64,000 nt of DNA from Glandiceps talaboti (GCF_964340395.1 NC_135550.1:13668408-13732407), one strand, 5' to 3'; shown: positions 1-12,485, counted from the stretch's first letter. Program-made: numbers and translations. The notes: a model not told the origin generated them from the sequence alone.

Positions 1-2211
1 GTTTGAATAGACTGAGATGACTAAATATGTGCAGCGACTCTTGGAATAGTCTTGCGTCACCTTTACATGTTGTTATTATCACATACTAGTATACGTTGTG
101 GTGAGCGCTCTACCTTGATTTAAACTACGTGTGTTTAGTACAATATATAACGCCAAAGTAAAGCATTTTCTGTATGTACCACAATGATTTATAGCACCCA
201 TATCAAGTGTAAAAGTATATTGTTTCATTTGCTAATTGACCACATTAGAAAAGCCACAGGCTAGGCTTGTAAATAAACCAATTGAAACAATAATATATGT
301 TTATAATTGATACGAATGCTATAAACGAGTGTAGCACATAGAGAAAGTTCTTTTACTTCAGTGTTACTTGTTGTAGTACCAGTCCGGGTAATATTGATAC
401 ATTTTAATATGAAAAGAAGTAATTATGAAAGATCATAAAATAACAGACTATATCAACTTAACAATGTCAATACCTGTATCTTCATCTTCTATTTGCTGTC
501 AACCAATTCATAACACAATTTGTACTTTCACGTAAACAAAGGACAATATAAAATACCTAAATAAAATAATACAATTCCCGTAGGTTAACAGCAGTGGAAA
601 TGAAAGGCAAATCGAGCTAGCTCTCCCTACAGCTTTTCATAAAATTGGGTATGAATGTACTTTGAAAGCCTTATTAATTTAATGATTGTGACTGTATTCG
701 TGTAGTAGTCACGCATCAATGATTTAAAATTACTAGTAATTGAATAGTCCAAACTAAATGTCTCGGGCTGATTTAATCGGTATTTCATATGCACTTCCTG
801 GTCGATAGAATTAGACACGTGAATGAACATAATATGTCCATTTTCTTTCAAGGTTGTTTATTACCTGAGCATACTAGTAATTAACGCTGTCACATAAAAT
901 TAAGCAATAACCCCCGCCGAAGGCGGGTATACTGAATATTTTATCTTCAGTCGCTCAACTATTTAATTAATGTAATATTCAATTTGCCTGTCAAGTATTT
1001 TTAGATCCCAGCAACATAAATTGGATAAGATGTTGTTGATATTTGTACGAGTGCAGACTCGAGTCACGCACAGAGCGTAGAGCGCCCCACGTGGTAAGAT
1101 TGGGAGAGTAACAACAAATGTAAAGGAAACACAAACATGGTGATCACCCGTTTTTATTTTTATTTTCAGAAAGTCTCCATCATATGATGTTTTTTTTATA
1201 TAATGTGACATTATAAGCTGAGAGATCTTTAAATAAACATATATTTTCTTGACAATATCATGTGAATATCCCATCTAGAAAATATGTAGTTTTATGACGC
1301 GTCGACGAAATACCACTTTTACTCCATGACAAAAATATTGGGAGATATCAAACTATCAATATAGCACTTAAAGCTATATGTTTGTCTAAAAATAAAAGGG
1401 GAAAATCATTTTTCATAACTATTATTAAAAAAATTCCAGGGGTGCATGTCCTATACTTTTAGCCTTCTCAAAAAGAACCCTGGATAGACACCCCCCCCCC
1501 TAAGTGTTATACATGTACTGTGGGTATGACAAAAAAGCGACCACAACGTGTTTACTCCAGTTCTAGTGACTTGTATATGAACGTAAAGCTAATGAGAGTG
1601 GATGCCATGAGTAGCATACACAAAATATTACATGCCCAGCGCCCAAAATAAAGTCCTTCATTTCGATGGATAATATTTACACCTGTTACTTTCATGTGTA
1701 TGAAATAACAGGGACAAAAGTTCGTTCCGTATTATTACCGCTAATGATTATCTGGTAAAGTAAGTAATTTTAAAAATGTCTATGTACAGTAGAATTGTAC
1801 CAGTGACAAACTAAAATGGGTCATGTTTGCATTACAGCCTTATTTTGAATTAACAGAGGTCGAATTTAAAAGTAATTGATAATTTGTAAAACTGATATGA
1901 TGAGTCAGTTGGCCTACCATTGTGATTTACTGACAACATATAATGTGTCAGACAGTGTACTAATACGTCATTATGTTCCATTGTTATGATGAATCAGCTA
2001 ATGGTTCGAAAATGTGTTTCATCGTTAAAAAAATATTGGCATAAGGATATGAGTTGTTTCCTACTCTGAGATTCATTGGCATTAAAACATATGCCATAGC
2101 GTCATATTGAACAAACTAACAGTTCAACCACGTGCACTCCAGAAAGACATACTAGTATCATGGTCCTCAATCCTCGATGAGGGCGCCATTTACATCAGCC
2201 GAATTGCCGAT
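1..2211. other. Left intergenic stretch, no gene seen
   Basis: No exon with convincing splice sites or a recognisable protein is visible on either strand; the short open frames lack any protein-like composition. Contents that can be named are a lone 69-bp minisatellite unit (139-207), a small GC-rich hairpin (CCCGCC-GAA-GGCGGG, 913-927) in otherwise AT-rich DNA, and a C-run near 1491-1500. The stretch lies downstream of DNPH1. Confidence 0.5.
139..207 (+). repeat. Solitary 69-bp unit of the 44-46 kb minisatellite
   Basis: These 69 bases match one full unit of the array at 44110-46560 with about six differences, in the same orientation. The shared core includes AAGCATTTTCTGTATGTACC and TTTATAGCA. 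There is no second unit next to it. It may be the unamplified form of the sequence, or part of a dispersed element that also seeded the array. Confidence 0.85.
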
Positions 2212-3639
2212 TTATTGATTAGAAAAATATTCTTTCAGCACATCTGGCATGTCATCCTCTTCGTAATCTTTCACGACAAACGTCGTTCCGTTATGAGCAC
2301 CTCTAACTATTCCTGATAATTCTGAAGTGGAAATATAATTTGGATTTTAAGCAAGTTCAAACACAAATTGTAATGTAAATACAACCCGTGTAGGTTTAAT
2401 CATGAATTGATTTCAGTATGTCAGACATTTTGCGTATAACATCAAAATGACGTCAGAGTAATTTTATTTTATTTTATCGTAACAAACACCGACAGAGATT
2501 TCTCATGAAAAATAATAAGTTATACAAATGCAAAAAAAGGCAGAAAAACGTCATTTTGGGTCGACTTCATTGGTTTTCTCTCAGACGACGTATAGAGGGC
2601 GTTTGCAAAGGGTTTAGATCGATGACCAATAATTGTTTTACAATTTAATACTGACTAAGAATAAATTACTGTAACAGTACTTACGTCGTCCAGAAGATGG
2701 TCTAAAGAGACATAATAACTTCTTGTTCTTCATCTCTGCTCGACCGATGTCATAGCCAACTCCAAGTGATGGCTGAGTGACTTCAGTCACGACCACTGTG
2801 TTAAAATAATAGTCCTTAGTTAGTTCAACTTCAACTTCAACTTTATTACCCTTTTTTGACAAGTTACAAATCACATTGGATCATATATTATATATTAGCT
2901 TTGCAATAAAGGGTAACGGGAAACGGAAAATATCGAATGCTAGTCGAGTCCGAGTTGGGCGTGTTGTGTACTAAGTTTGGGCTACTGCAACTCTCCGCAT
3001 CTAATAAGACATACATACATACATACATACATACATACATACATACATACATACATACATACATACATACATACATACATACATACATACATACATACAT
3101 ACATACATACATACATACATACATACATACATACATACATACATAATTTAGAGTGTGTTTTAGATTTAGATGTGCCAAACTATGGAATTTCAATCGGTCT
3201 CACTAAAACGAATGACAAGTTGATTGAAGGTAAACGAATGACGCATTCCATTTGAAAAAAACTTAAATTTGTAGGTCCTTGTTGTTACTACCTTATAAAT
3301 CACGACATCTATATGACATTATCAATTCCCACTGTCACTACAACAAACTGCTGTACAGACTCTAGACATATATTCCTTGTTGTGAATATAGTAACGCGAA
3401 AAGGCATTCATATTTATTCAAATCACTTACCATCGGCAGCATCCATCAACTTTAGATCCTTTTCACGGATAGACTTGTCATCTGCATCAGCTGTTAGTTA
3501 ACGAAGGAATGACAGCATTCATAATTTAGTGTAAATGTTTAGACATTATTGTTTACTTTTTAATATGGGCTAATTGTCGTAAATACCACGACATCAAAAT
3601 ATGGACAGATGTTATGTATTCCTGAAATCATTCTTGCCA

Positions 3640-3689
<50 letters not shown>

Positions 3690-4903
3690 GTTATCGATTT
3701 GACTTTCGAATACATATAAGTGGAAATCCAAAGAATTTAATCAAAGCATGGTAAAATAAAAAGTCCAACTATTGTATATAACATACCTGTGGTCATTATT
3801 TTAATTATGTTGCCGATTTTTAGTTAAGAACAAAATGTGTATGTATATATTTAACTAAATCTACTCTTCCTAATTATTGCAACCATTATTAATAAATTAA
3901 TTGCCGCATTTCAGTTCATAAGAACACGGAGAACAAAAAATAATGTGGATGGACAATATGTTAATTAAATTGTCTTTTGAAATTAAATCGACGCTTTTTT
4001 TATTCATGTGGATAATTTTTCCCCATAATTTTTAAAAATTAAATCGGAATTTTGATTAAATCGGTGCAGTGATTGAAATGTCCAACAATTAGTAATCGAA
4101 ACTTAATTCCTAGGAACACAAGGCACCAATATTGTAAGAACCCAATATTCGACATGAATATACATTACATGTACTTACATTAGACATTGAGCTCCAACCA
4201 CAAGAGGCGCCCTTCTTTTCAAGTTGTTTTCTGAATAGGTATATACTAGGTTATTATTAAGAACTACTTAGCGTTGGTGATTCAGGTACGCGTTCTGCCA
4301 CAGATAAGTATATATGTTAGTTATCTGTGGTTCTGCCGACTACCCTCTAGTAGTATAACATGCCCTTGCAGAGAATACCATCCAATTGACCTTTGAAGAT
4401 CACCTTTTCAGAAATACACCCATTACATGATGTGCCATTAAATTTCCTGGCCCTCTACATTTTATCTTATACTACGAAATAACCTGGTTGATATGTCATC
4501 CAATCTGATTAAAATCCGATGTAGATGTCGGCTAATCGTTCATTGCTATTTTACCTTCGTTATTTTGCCTGAATTGACCTGAATTGACCTTCTTGGTACA
4601 TGTTTACATTTTTTAGCCTGAATGCCTAGGTGATCAGGCTAAAAAATGTAAACATGTACCAAGAAGGTCAATTCAGGCAAAATAACGAAGGTAAAATAGC
4701 AATGAACGATTAGCCGACATCTACATCGGATTTTAATCAGATTGATATGTCATCATACCTTGCTCTGGTTGATTACTGCCCACGTGATCCGAAAGAACAT
4801 TACCGTAGGCTTTCAATTCCTCTATAATTTTGGCATAAAGTGCAGAATCCTGACGCCCACCACGAATACTACCACAAAATATGATATTTGGTTTACCACT
4901 CAT
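2212..4903 (-). CDS. DNPH1: 2'-deoxynucleoside 5'-phosphate N-hydrolase 1
   Basis: DNPH1 (RCL) cleaves the N-glycosidic bond of deoxynucleoside monophosphates such as 5-hydroxymethyl-dUMP and so sanitises the nucleotide pool. Four minus-strand exons join in frame with GT-AG sites: 4903-4759, 3490-3431, 2795-2685, 2321-2212, giving 141 aa against 174 in human. Residues 9-17 read FCGSIRGGR, the family's phosphate-binding loop. KDL with Asp60 matches the essential Asp, and VTQPSLGVGYDIGRA (74-88) is the family signature, followed by CLFRPSSGR and the C-terminal KDYEEDD. Two oddities: the catalytic Glu (GYELG in mammals, human E104) is Asp84 here, and the active-site Tyr before FCGS (human Y24) is Ile8. 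The stop codon lies inside AATAAA (2211-2216), a possible poly(A) signal. A foldback element lies just inside intron 1. The gene is divergent from MAD2L1BP; both map to human 6p21.1. Confidence 0.93.
3008..3143. repeat. (CATA)n microsatellite
   Basis: About 34 uninterrupted copies of ATAC/CATA lie in DNPH1 intron 2, between the exons ending at 3431 and starting at 2795. The repeat creates long Cys-Met-Tyr-Val and Thr-Tyr-Ile-His open frames on both strands, which are artefacts. Confidence 0.98.
3641..3689. repeat. (TCTG)n microsatellite
   Basis: About twelve copies of TCTG lie in DNPH1 intron 1, roughly 150 bp upstream of exon 2 in transcript direction. Confidence 0.97.
4491..4753. mobile_element. 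Foldback/MITE element with 10-bp target duplication, DNPH1 intron 1
   Basis: Arms 4501-4620 and 4635-4743 are near-perfect reverse complements around a 14-nt loop; the left arm has one extra 10-bp direct duplication (TGAATTGACC). The ends read CAATCTGATTAAAATCCGAT inward, and ATATGTCATC flanks both sides (4491-4500, 4744-4753) as a 9-10 bp target-site duplication. The same terminal sequence occurs on the element at 15888-16325. A 9-10 bp duplication suits Mutator-like elements, but no transposase is present, so the superfamily is inference. The right duplication begins 4 nt past the DNPH1 exon 1 donor (GT at 4758-4757). Confidence 0.88.
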
Positions 4904-6743
4904 TTTGGTGAAGGATCTAGGGGAACGTTTAGCTGAACTTCAAAGCTTCTGGCACTGTGATAAAAGGTCAGGGATCGGTGTAGGTACTGGTAAAAACGTT
5001 TCTAATTTGGGCACAATATACAGAACAAACAAATAAATATACATACGTGTAATTTGATGGCATGGGTAGGAATACACGTCTCGTGGACTTTATTCCCCAC
5101 TCTACCATGCGTGCTACAAAAAAATGATGCAAGTTTTCATGATGCAACCAGTGTGGAAGATTGCGAGGGTATGAGATTAGTGAGAGGGACAGTGTGCAGT
5201 TACTTAGACGGCACATACCTGAGAAAAACCACAATGAGCATACTTACAAAATCACCCCTCTGAACCGTGTGTCCCACAACCCCCTGTTTGTGAGTTACTG
5301 TACTGTCAACTCATATCACCGAGATGAACTAGTGTCGATATTATGGTTCTGAAAACAGAACTCAAAGTCCAAGGACATTTTACAGTGAGGATAATATTTT
5401 GTGACATATGTGCAAATGACGTGATTCGATAAATCAGCTTTATTTTGTTATTTTTATGCTATGTTGTAATCTTCTAAAGCAAACTTGCATCAGACTAATA
5501 GTTACACCTAATCTTATAATATACAATTATAATGCATCTATATTTTGCAGTGTGAAGCGGCTACTATACTGCAAAATGTAATGTTGGGAAAAAGACGCAA
5601 CACATATGCATGTATGGAGATGGAAAAAGAACCCTGTTCGGTTTGCGAATGGAATGTAAGCTTAATTATCACGTGATGGAATGCGAAATTATTGTCATGG
5701 AAAAGTTGTAAATGAAAAATCTTTACAAATTCAAAATAGACCCAGTACACTTTTAAAATGTATTATTTTGCAGTGCTACACGTATATGGTCGACACAATC
5801 CATTACATGTCCATGACGCCGCCGACATGAACTTGTTACAACTAGTCACTCATTTATTTACGACATTGCAACATATAAAACACCTTAGCAACGGAAGATC
5901 ATAGAATTATCTAACTGACAAGCTTAACTTCTGATAATATGCTAAATATCCTGGAGCCATCAGTTTAATATGGATATTCCCGAAAACAGCTTATTTACAT
6001 CCACGTTTCATCTTAAGAATACAAGCCTCAATTTTTACATAATTTCACATAATATAGCAACACCAAAACTTACGGAAGGTATTCAGTTTACATCTGGTTT
6101 CCATTCGGTAAAACTGGGTCATAGAGAGAATATTTTCATTTTAATGTGCATTACATTGTGCCTGTCACTTGAAACGCCAAATCAATTTCTTGGTTGATAG
6201 TATCCATTATAATACATGTAACCATCCATAAACCTTCAATTTCTATAACATATGTGTCCCAGATGGTCGACCGCAGCTTCAAGGAAGAATGTTATTTGAT
6301 GCATTCGTACCGACGACACACATCTTTTGTGTAAACATTAATAATTTTTATTTATGTATTTTTTGGAGAGATTTCTATTATTTATTACCTACATTCAACA
6401 CATACTAGTATTAAACTTCAGAACCGCTCCAATTGTCTGTCCTACCTTCGCCTTCTAAAGCTTCGACAAGAAACCCACAATAAGCTATTAAAAAGATAAT
6501 TAATTAATGATGCAATAGTAAACAACTATATACAGTACACCGTGAATGTTAAAGCGATTCATGACAGGAGTAAAAGTAAGAATTTTAATATACAAATACA
6601 GGGACTAGTGTGCAGAATATTTTTAGAAAAGATCGTGTATAAAGTTAGAATCAAAGGAGAGACAAGCTTAGGTCGCCACATACAAATTACAATCGAATAT
6701 TTCTACATGTGGGGCATTTGGAAGTTGGTAGGGACATTCACAC
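4904..6743. other. DNPH1-MAD2L1BP divergent intergenic region
   Basis: The start codons of two divergent genes are 1.9 kb apart. I see no exon here; the open frames (for example around 5000-5260 and 5970-6197) lack splice logic and recognisable sequence. Promoters for both genes should lie inside, the only clear element being the CRE/E-box at its right end. Confidence 0.5.
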
Positions 6744-6755
6744 TGACGTCACGTG
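6744..6755 (+). promoter_or_regulatory. Overlapping CRE and E-box upstream of MAD2L1BP
   Basis: TGACGTCACGTG fuses a full palindromic CRE (TGACGTCA, 6744-6751) with a CACGTG E-box (6750-6755), about 70 bp before the MAD2L1BP start codon. CREB/ATF and bHLH (USF/MYC-type) proteins bind these sequences in animals; use in this organism is inferred from sequence and position only. Confidence 0.6.
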
Positions 6756-6824
6756 TCAAGAGGCGAAGCGTGTGAAGAGTGGGTGGAGCTTTGAATCAAC
6801 GAACAATCAAACATTAAATTCAAA

Positions 6825-8240
6825 ATGGAGGCGCCACAAAGAAACCACGCAAAAACCGCTCTGTCGATTGAAGCGTGTGAAGTAACGCTTAATGGTCGTG
6901 TACCACCACATTTACAGTCTAGATTAGTAGTAGAGACGATCAAGCATCTTCTATACCAACGAGAACAAATACCGATGCCATACGAACATCTGAAGAGGCG
7001 ATATGTGACTAAGGTACGTACGTGCATTTCGACAGTTTTGAGAATTTTACAACACTGAAACTCGCTTTCAAGCTCAAGGTCGATCATGGTGAGGAATCCA
7101 CAGTTGCTGTGATCATGGAGGTAGAAACACACGTCTTCATGCTGTGATTATAACGAAAAGAAATGCACAAAACAGTCCTTGTATATAAGATTAGAGAATC
7201 CCCGGCGTGTTATATATAGTGTACTGTGCGTTCCTCTAACATGGTAGATGCAAAGCAATATACACTGACCATAGAAGCAGGTCAAGAAGGTTTGCACGGT
7301 TTTTGGAAAGAAATGTCCACAAAAAAGTGACAAATAATCATTAGACGTACACTAGATATAGTTAATACATGTAATTAGATAGATTGTGGATATGTCAGGT
7401 AACACTTCATTAATACATAGACAGTGTACTATGATTAATACTATTACAGTTGCAACTGACCGAGCTGTCTTCTATTCTGAACAAACCGACTGTTTACTGC
7501 TGTTATAAGGACTAGGTGTAACGTTTTAAATGTTGATCTGGGTGGACAATGACTAATATTAGACTATATGAGATAGTCATATCAGTTTTACGATAGTAGA
7601 GTATAACCTTCATGGGTTTTATTATGACACACTGGCCAGTCAAGACAAGTCATCTGGTAACCATTGTTTTTATTTCTCACAGGAACAAAAGGACCATAGT
7701 AGATTGTCATTGTCATCTGAATGCAAGAAATGTTTACAGTGCCTGGAAACAATAGATGAACATTTCCAACACCTTGACGATGTCTTTCAAATCACACAAG
7801 TTACCAGAGTCATGATATTATTCGGATCAACTGCTGTCACTCCAAAAGAAATGTATTTGGTCAATCTGCACAATCTCCATCGGAACTACGGTTCAGCCGG
7901 AGTCACTTCCAAAAGTGGAATACGTTGTTTAATGAGGGCCTTAATTACAAATGTAGTGCTATCTGAAGCTGACTCTCTTTGTCAGACCAATGTCCTTGTG
8001 CTTGTTGAGGCACACAGGGACAGTGGCCTGAATTGGTTTAAACCAAAGTTATCTTTCAAGACACCCAGCAGGGGGAAACAGTTTGAAATAAAGTTTGCTT
8101 CTACACACTCTGATGAGGAAGTTGAAGATGAGAATGCACAGTTCTATGATGATGATGACCTGGTGTGGTTTCAAGCTCCTAAACCGATCAAAGGATTCAA
8201 ACTAAAAGCTGAAGCTGCTCCTGTCAATTTGTTTCCTTAG
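6825..8240 (+). CDS. MAD2L1BP: MAD2L1-binding protein (p31comet)
   Basis: p31comet binds closed MAD2 and, as adaptor for the AAA+ ATPase TRIP13, helps convert HORMA proteins to the open state, silencing the spindle checkpoint. There are two exons, 6825-7013 and 7683-8240, joined in phase 0 with GT-AG sites, giving 248 aa (human 274). Matches to the vertebrate protein are strong: residues 43-58 include LLYQREQIPMPYEHLK, the middle has GSTAVTPKEMY, then AHRDSGLNWFKPKLSF with KTPSRGK, and the acidic DDDDLVWFQAPKPIKGFK near the end, equivalent to the human YIWFQAP-KGF element of the HORMA-like fold. The protein ends about 13 residues beyond that element. The N-terminal extension is shorter than in mammals. 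ATTAAA at 8773-8778 is a possible poly(A) signal but is weak evidence. Confidence 0.95.
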
Positions 8241-9570
8241 GGTGAACTTACAAACATTTTTATGTCATCAATTTTAGCTTATTAGTTCCTGTGTGTCAAA
8301 CAAGCTGCAATACTGTGTTATTAATATATGAAACCTCCAATTTACAATCCTAGAAATCAAATCAAATATTTAGGATAAAATGTTGCAATGGCAGTCTAAG
8401 TTTGTAAATGGTAATTGTTGATACATTGTGTACATGTAAATACTGATTTAAATTATTTTTGTACGACATATCATAGGAGTTTAGTTGCTTGTCTAACATT
8501 TTCAACATAATGTACCATTGTGATGGACGTTACGTATGGAAGGCTTACTATTTAGACATGAAATTGCATTGATGTATATTTTTGTATTTACCATATCAGA
8601 ATGCAATATGGGATATGTATTTAGCAATCACCAGTGTTCTAGTATAACTGTAGAAGGGCGATAGTGATGTGACGTGTGCAGGGTGGGATGGATGAATATC
8701 CCTACCAAGTTACAACACTTGTAAGGTGATAACAAAATGTGAATTTTGTACTCTTTCTACCCTGTAAAGTACATTAAACATTGAGTGATAAACAGTCTAT
8801 AGATTGCTGAATGAACAGATCCTATAATAATTAACTTGTAGCATACTATGGTAAGCTTGAACAGAAACAAAACTTTAGAAGACAATCAGTGTTTGTAATA
8901 AGGGTTACAACACACAGAAAAAGTTCAACTTTTTAGCTGTTAATCTGTCCTATTTGATGATTCTCATCAGAATGACACTTTCCATGATATTGTTTGAGGA
9001 TCATCGACCAGGACAGATAAAAAACTCAATGCTACAAAGTTTAGCTGTTTGTGTGTTTTAACTATTCTACTTCATTTGATGTACCAAACTGATAAATATT
9101 TGTGGTTATGTTTGTAATAATTGAAAGTTATTGGGACTCAAGATGTATGTATCAGTATATTCACAATATTATGTAATTACATAACTTGATGATATACATG
9201 TAATTTTGTTTGACGTCATACTACAGAAATACCAGTACTTGTTTTTTCTCTCCCTCTTTGATGAATGTAGAAATAACTGTCTGTACGTCTTAGTTCATTT
9301 ATTTTTATCGTGTAACTGTTGGAGAATTGTAATGTTTTCCTTTGGCTTTGCAATATTCCAATTATTGCTCAGATAGGAAATGCTAAATTATTTTATGGTA
9401 TCATGTTGTAAAAGCAGAAGACAAAATATGACCTGAATAACTACATTATGATTTAAGATTTAGAATTCTTCATATTTTGTTTGTATAGGAAAATTTACAT
9501 TTGTATAAATATTATTCTTGTGAAATGCCAAATCAAGTTTTTACGCGAGAAGCACAAAATAAACCCATTT

Positions 9571-9772
9571 ATAGTAATGAATTTCTACTCGCAGTCAAAA
9601 AATTTCTTGGAAGCAAGTCCCAAATTTTGTCAACATCTTGTCTTCATCATCAGGGCTGTGCTACAGTGGGCCATTGTCAAATTTCTTGGAAGAGACCTCG
9701 TAGTACACCCCTGATGATGGTGCGAAAATTTGGGACTTGCTTCTCTCAGGGCTGAGTAGAAAATCATTACTA
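9571..9772. mobile_element. Foldback element, nearly fully palindromic
   Basis: The outer 20 bp (ATAGTAATGAATTTCTACTC at 9571-9590) is repeated in inverse at 9753-9772 with one mismatch. Further paired blocks lie inside: AAGTCCCAAATTTTG against its complement near 9725-9742, and CATCATCAGGG against CCCTGATGATG. The element is flanked by TA on each side if the terminal ATA is counted as target. No coding capacity; probably a Tc1/mariner-type or other TA-targeting MITE. Confidence 0.75.
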
Positions 9773-10255
9773 TGTATGATCCTAGAGTCCATATGAACAT
9801 TCATTCTCACAAAACTCATATAAACATGATAAAATATAAAGCTATTAAACCTTTTTTGTCTTTTTTTCTTCTGATATTCATTATGTTGTTATTATTCTTC
9901 AACGTTAAATGTGCATGAAGTGCTGTTGATATATTCATTTATGACTGTACTTTTAATTTACCTAATTTATTATTTCCACATCAAATCTTTAAAAAAATGC
10001 AATTTTTCAACATTTGCTCAAGTCGAGAACAATGTCTGCAATACTTGTTCAAAATTGTTTGGTTGTGTATTATTTTTTTTTAAATGTTATTTGTTTGTAG
10101 TTCTGAATTCCGATGTTTTACCCTCAAAAATGAGTAAACGAGCAAGTTAGATTACCCTTTAGTCATTAACCCAATGTGTTCATTCTAGAATAGCCATAGA
10201 TATAAGTGGCAATAGTTATTATTATGTCCCTATTTGTCAATCTCTTCTAAAGGCA

Positions 10256-10562
10256 AAATAAAAAAAACATTATGTGTTTCCGATAACCTGATCGTTTAAG
10301 CTGCCGAATCTAAACATTTACAATGTAAAACAAAGTTAAAAATATTTTGTCTTCTTGTCCTTCATGTATGTGTTTTCTCTCTCTCTCACACAAGGGATGG
10401 ATATTCTGACTGACATTTTGTTTGTTTTTGAGTAGAAGCAATATTTTTTCAAAAATAAAAACAATTGAAAAGGTAAAGATTAAAAAAATAAATTAAAATC
10501 CTGACCTACCTACCCATTTTCTGATGCCATGATGTTATCGAAAACACAATTATTATTATTTT
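10256..10562. mobile_element. Dispersed element family F1, copy 1
   Basis: The ends read TGTGTTTCCGATAACCTG and GATGTTATCGAAAACACA, an inverted pair. Internal sequence (TTGTCCTTCATGTATGTG, GGATATTCTGACTGACATT) is shared with the copy at 43456-43743, with a diverged, inverted copy at 25110-25515. It is non-coding, so probably a non-autonomous DNA transposon. The target-site duplication is not clear. Confidence 0.7.
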
Positions 10563-11187
10563 TTGTCATTTGCAGGATACTTTGTTCCAAAATCCAGTTA
10601 ATAACAGGACAGTTCAAAGACAAAGTGTCCCCAAAGTTGTTAACCATCATTGGAATTATTTGCATCATCACGATCAAATTGTCCATAATCTACTATCATT
10701 GCAATCACTTACTACGTGTGCTGGCATACATTAAGACTGACATTTTTTAGTTTGTACCTTTTGATATTGATGTAATCTGCCCTTCTTCCTTACATTGGAC
10801 AGAGTACCTATACAATCCTCATACACAAACATACTGAAGTAGCGATATTACAATGCTATATTCTGTGTAGACAGTTTATAAGAGACATTGCCTCAATTTC
10901 CAGTATGTTGAAATCCTCCTAATTTCTACAACCAGGACAAGATAACCCATGTCTTGCTTCCAAAGAGACAGTATCACTTATGTATATAAGATATTGCAAA
11001 AATTCGTTTCATATCTGGGATGCTCTACTACAGCGAGTGTGATGTTCTGACAATGTAAACAGTACACATTTAAATAGACAATCAAGTCAGTGGGATAGAA
11101 TAAATTTTAATGAACTGATATACCAAGTTATACATGCAGCCTAACCATGAGTTTCTGATATTAGACTTCTGATTCTATTTGCAGTAT

Positions 11188-11550
11188 TTAAAGCTACACT
11201 AGCTGCAACTGAGCCATTTAAAAAAAAAAACTTTTGTAAGATATATTGACTTACTCGTAATATTGTACACCCTACTGATTCACCTATGGATAAATATATT
11301 GTGTAGCTATACACATACTGGTAATACGGTACAATAAATCCAATCAAATTGATTTTTAGGTCCACACCCAAAAATCAGTGACCCAATGGGATCACGATTT
11401 CAACCTGTTACTGTACAACTTATGGATATAACCAACCTCTAATCAACATGTACAATGTCTAATTTTTGGTATTTTAACAATTTTTGGTGAATATATTGTT
11501 GGTTTTCTGATTAAAAAATAATACTCCTGTTACAGATAGTGCAGCTTTAA
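11188..11550. mobile_element. TTAA-flanked MITE
   Basis: The element lies between two TTAA tetranucleotides (11188-11191, 11547-11550). It starts AGCTACACTAGCTGCAACTG and ends with the inverse-related ACAGATAGTGCAGCT. TTAA targeting is typical of piggyBac and Kolobok transposons; no transposase is seen. Confidence 0.65.
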
Positions 11551-12485
11551 AGGACTGATCAACTGATTACAAATCACAGAAGTCTTTTTTTTTGGGTTGA
11601 AAAATCTAAGACAATCTGGGAAAACTTGATGAAACCATTTACTGTGGTTCTTATATGTGTAATGTATTCTTTAGTGACTTTTGAGAAACATTTTTTTTTT
11701 TTTTGGGGGGGGGGGAGAAGAGTGTTACATTTCATTGTATCAGATACATTGTCATTTTATATACAAAAGATACTGTAAACCTGGACATTTTCAGTGAAGA
11801 CTTACTTTCACTTATTTTGCTGGAAAACAAAAATGTGAAAATATGTAGTGGCTAAAATGCCTTCTTGTACATGAATGCAATATACCAGTCTTGTGACATT
11901 AGTAAAAGTTAGTCTTTGAGAACAAGCTGAAGACTGTGAAATCGCAAAATTTTCTAGTGGCGAAAATGTCTAGGCTTACAGTAATACCTTTTGTAGTCAA
12001 AACACTATACAGTTATTACATCTGGCATGGATCTGTGATGATACAACATTCCTTTATTCTCCCAGAGTAGTGCAAAAGCCCTGATGCCTCTATTACATGC
12101 AAAAGATTTAATAAAACCCTTAACATAGCAACCTCTATCCTACCAGGTCCCCATTTATGTATAGCTGGATTGGCAGTTCAAATCTTGCCCAAGGACTGTA
12201 ACCATTCAGGAACTATATAAGTCTAGGCTTCTGTGAACATTGCATTGTGTACATTTCATTAAGGAACTGCATTGATCCTAAACTAGTAGAAAATAGACAC
12301 CATAGGGATTTAAAAGATATTGATCAGATACCAGTAGATTGAGGTATAATTTACCAATGGTTGCATACTATTATAAATGGTTTGTTTCACTTTGAAGTTG
12401 AAGGAAAGCTCCACTAAATGCCTTCATTTTAATTTGTCAACCTGCTGATGAAATGTACATAATACAGTGTTTTATATACAACACT

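Noticed and set aside
913-927. Rho-independent-terminator-like GC hairpin
   Set aside because: The window is eukaryotic; there is no T-run after the stem, so only a chance hairpin is claimed.
2888-3255. Open frames of repeated Cys-Met-Tyr-Val and Thr-Tyr-Ile-His
   Set aside because: Translation of the (CATA)n microsatellite inside DNPH1 intron 2.
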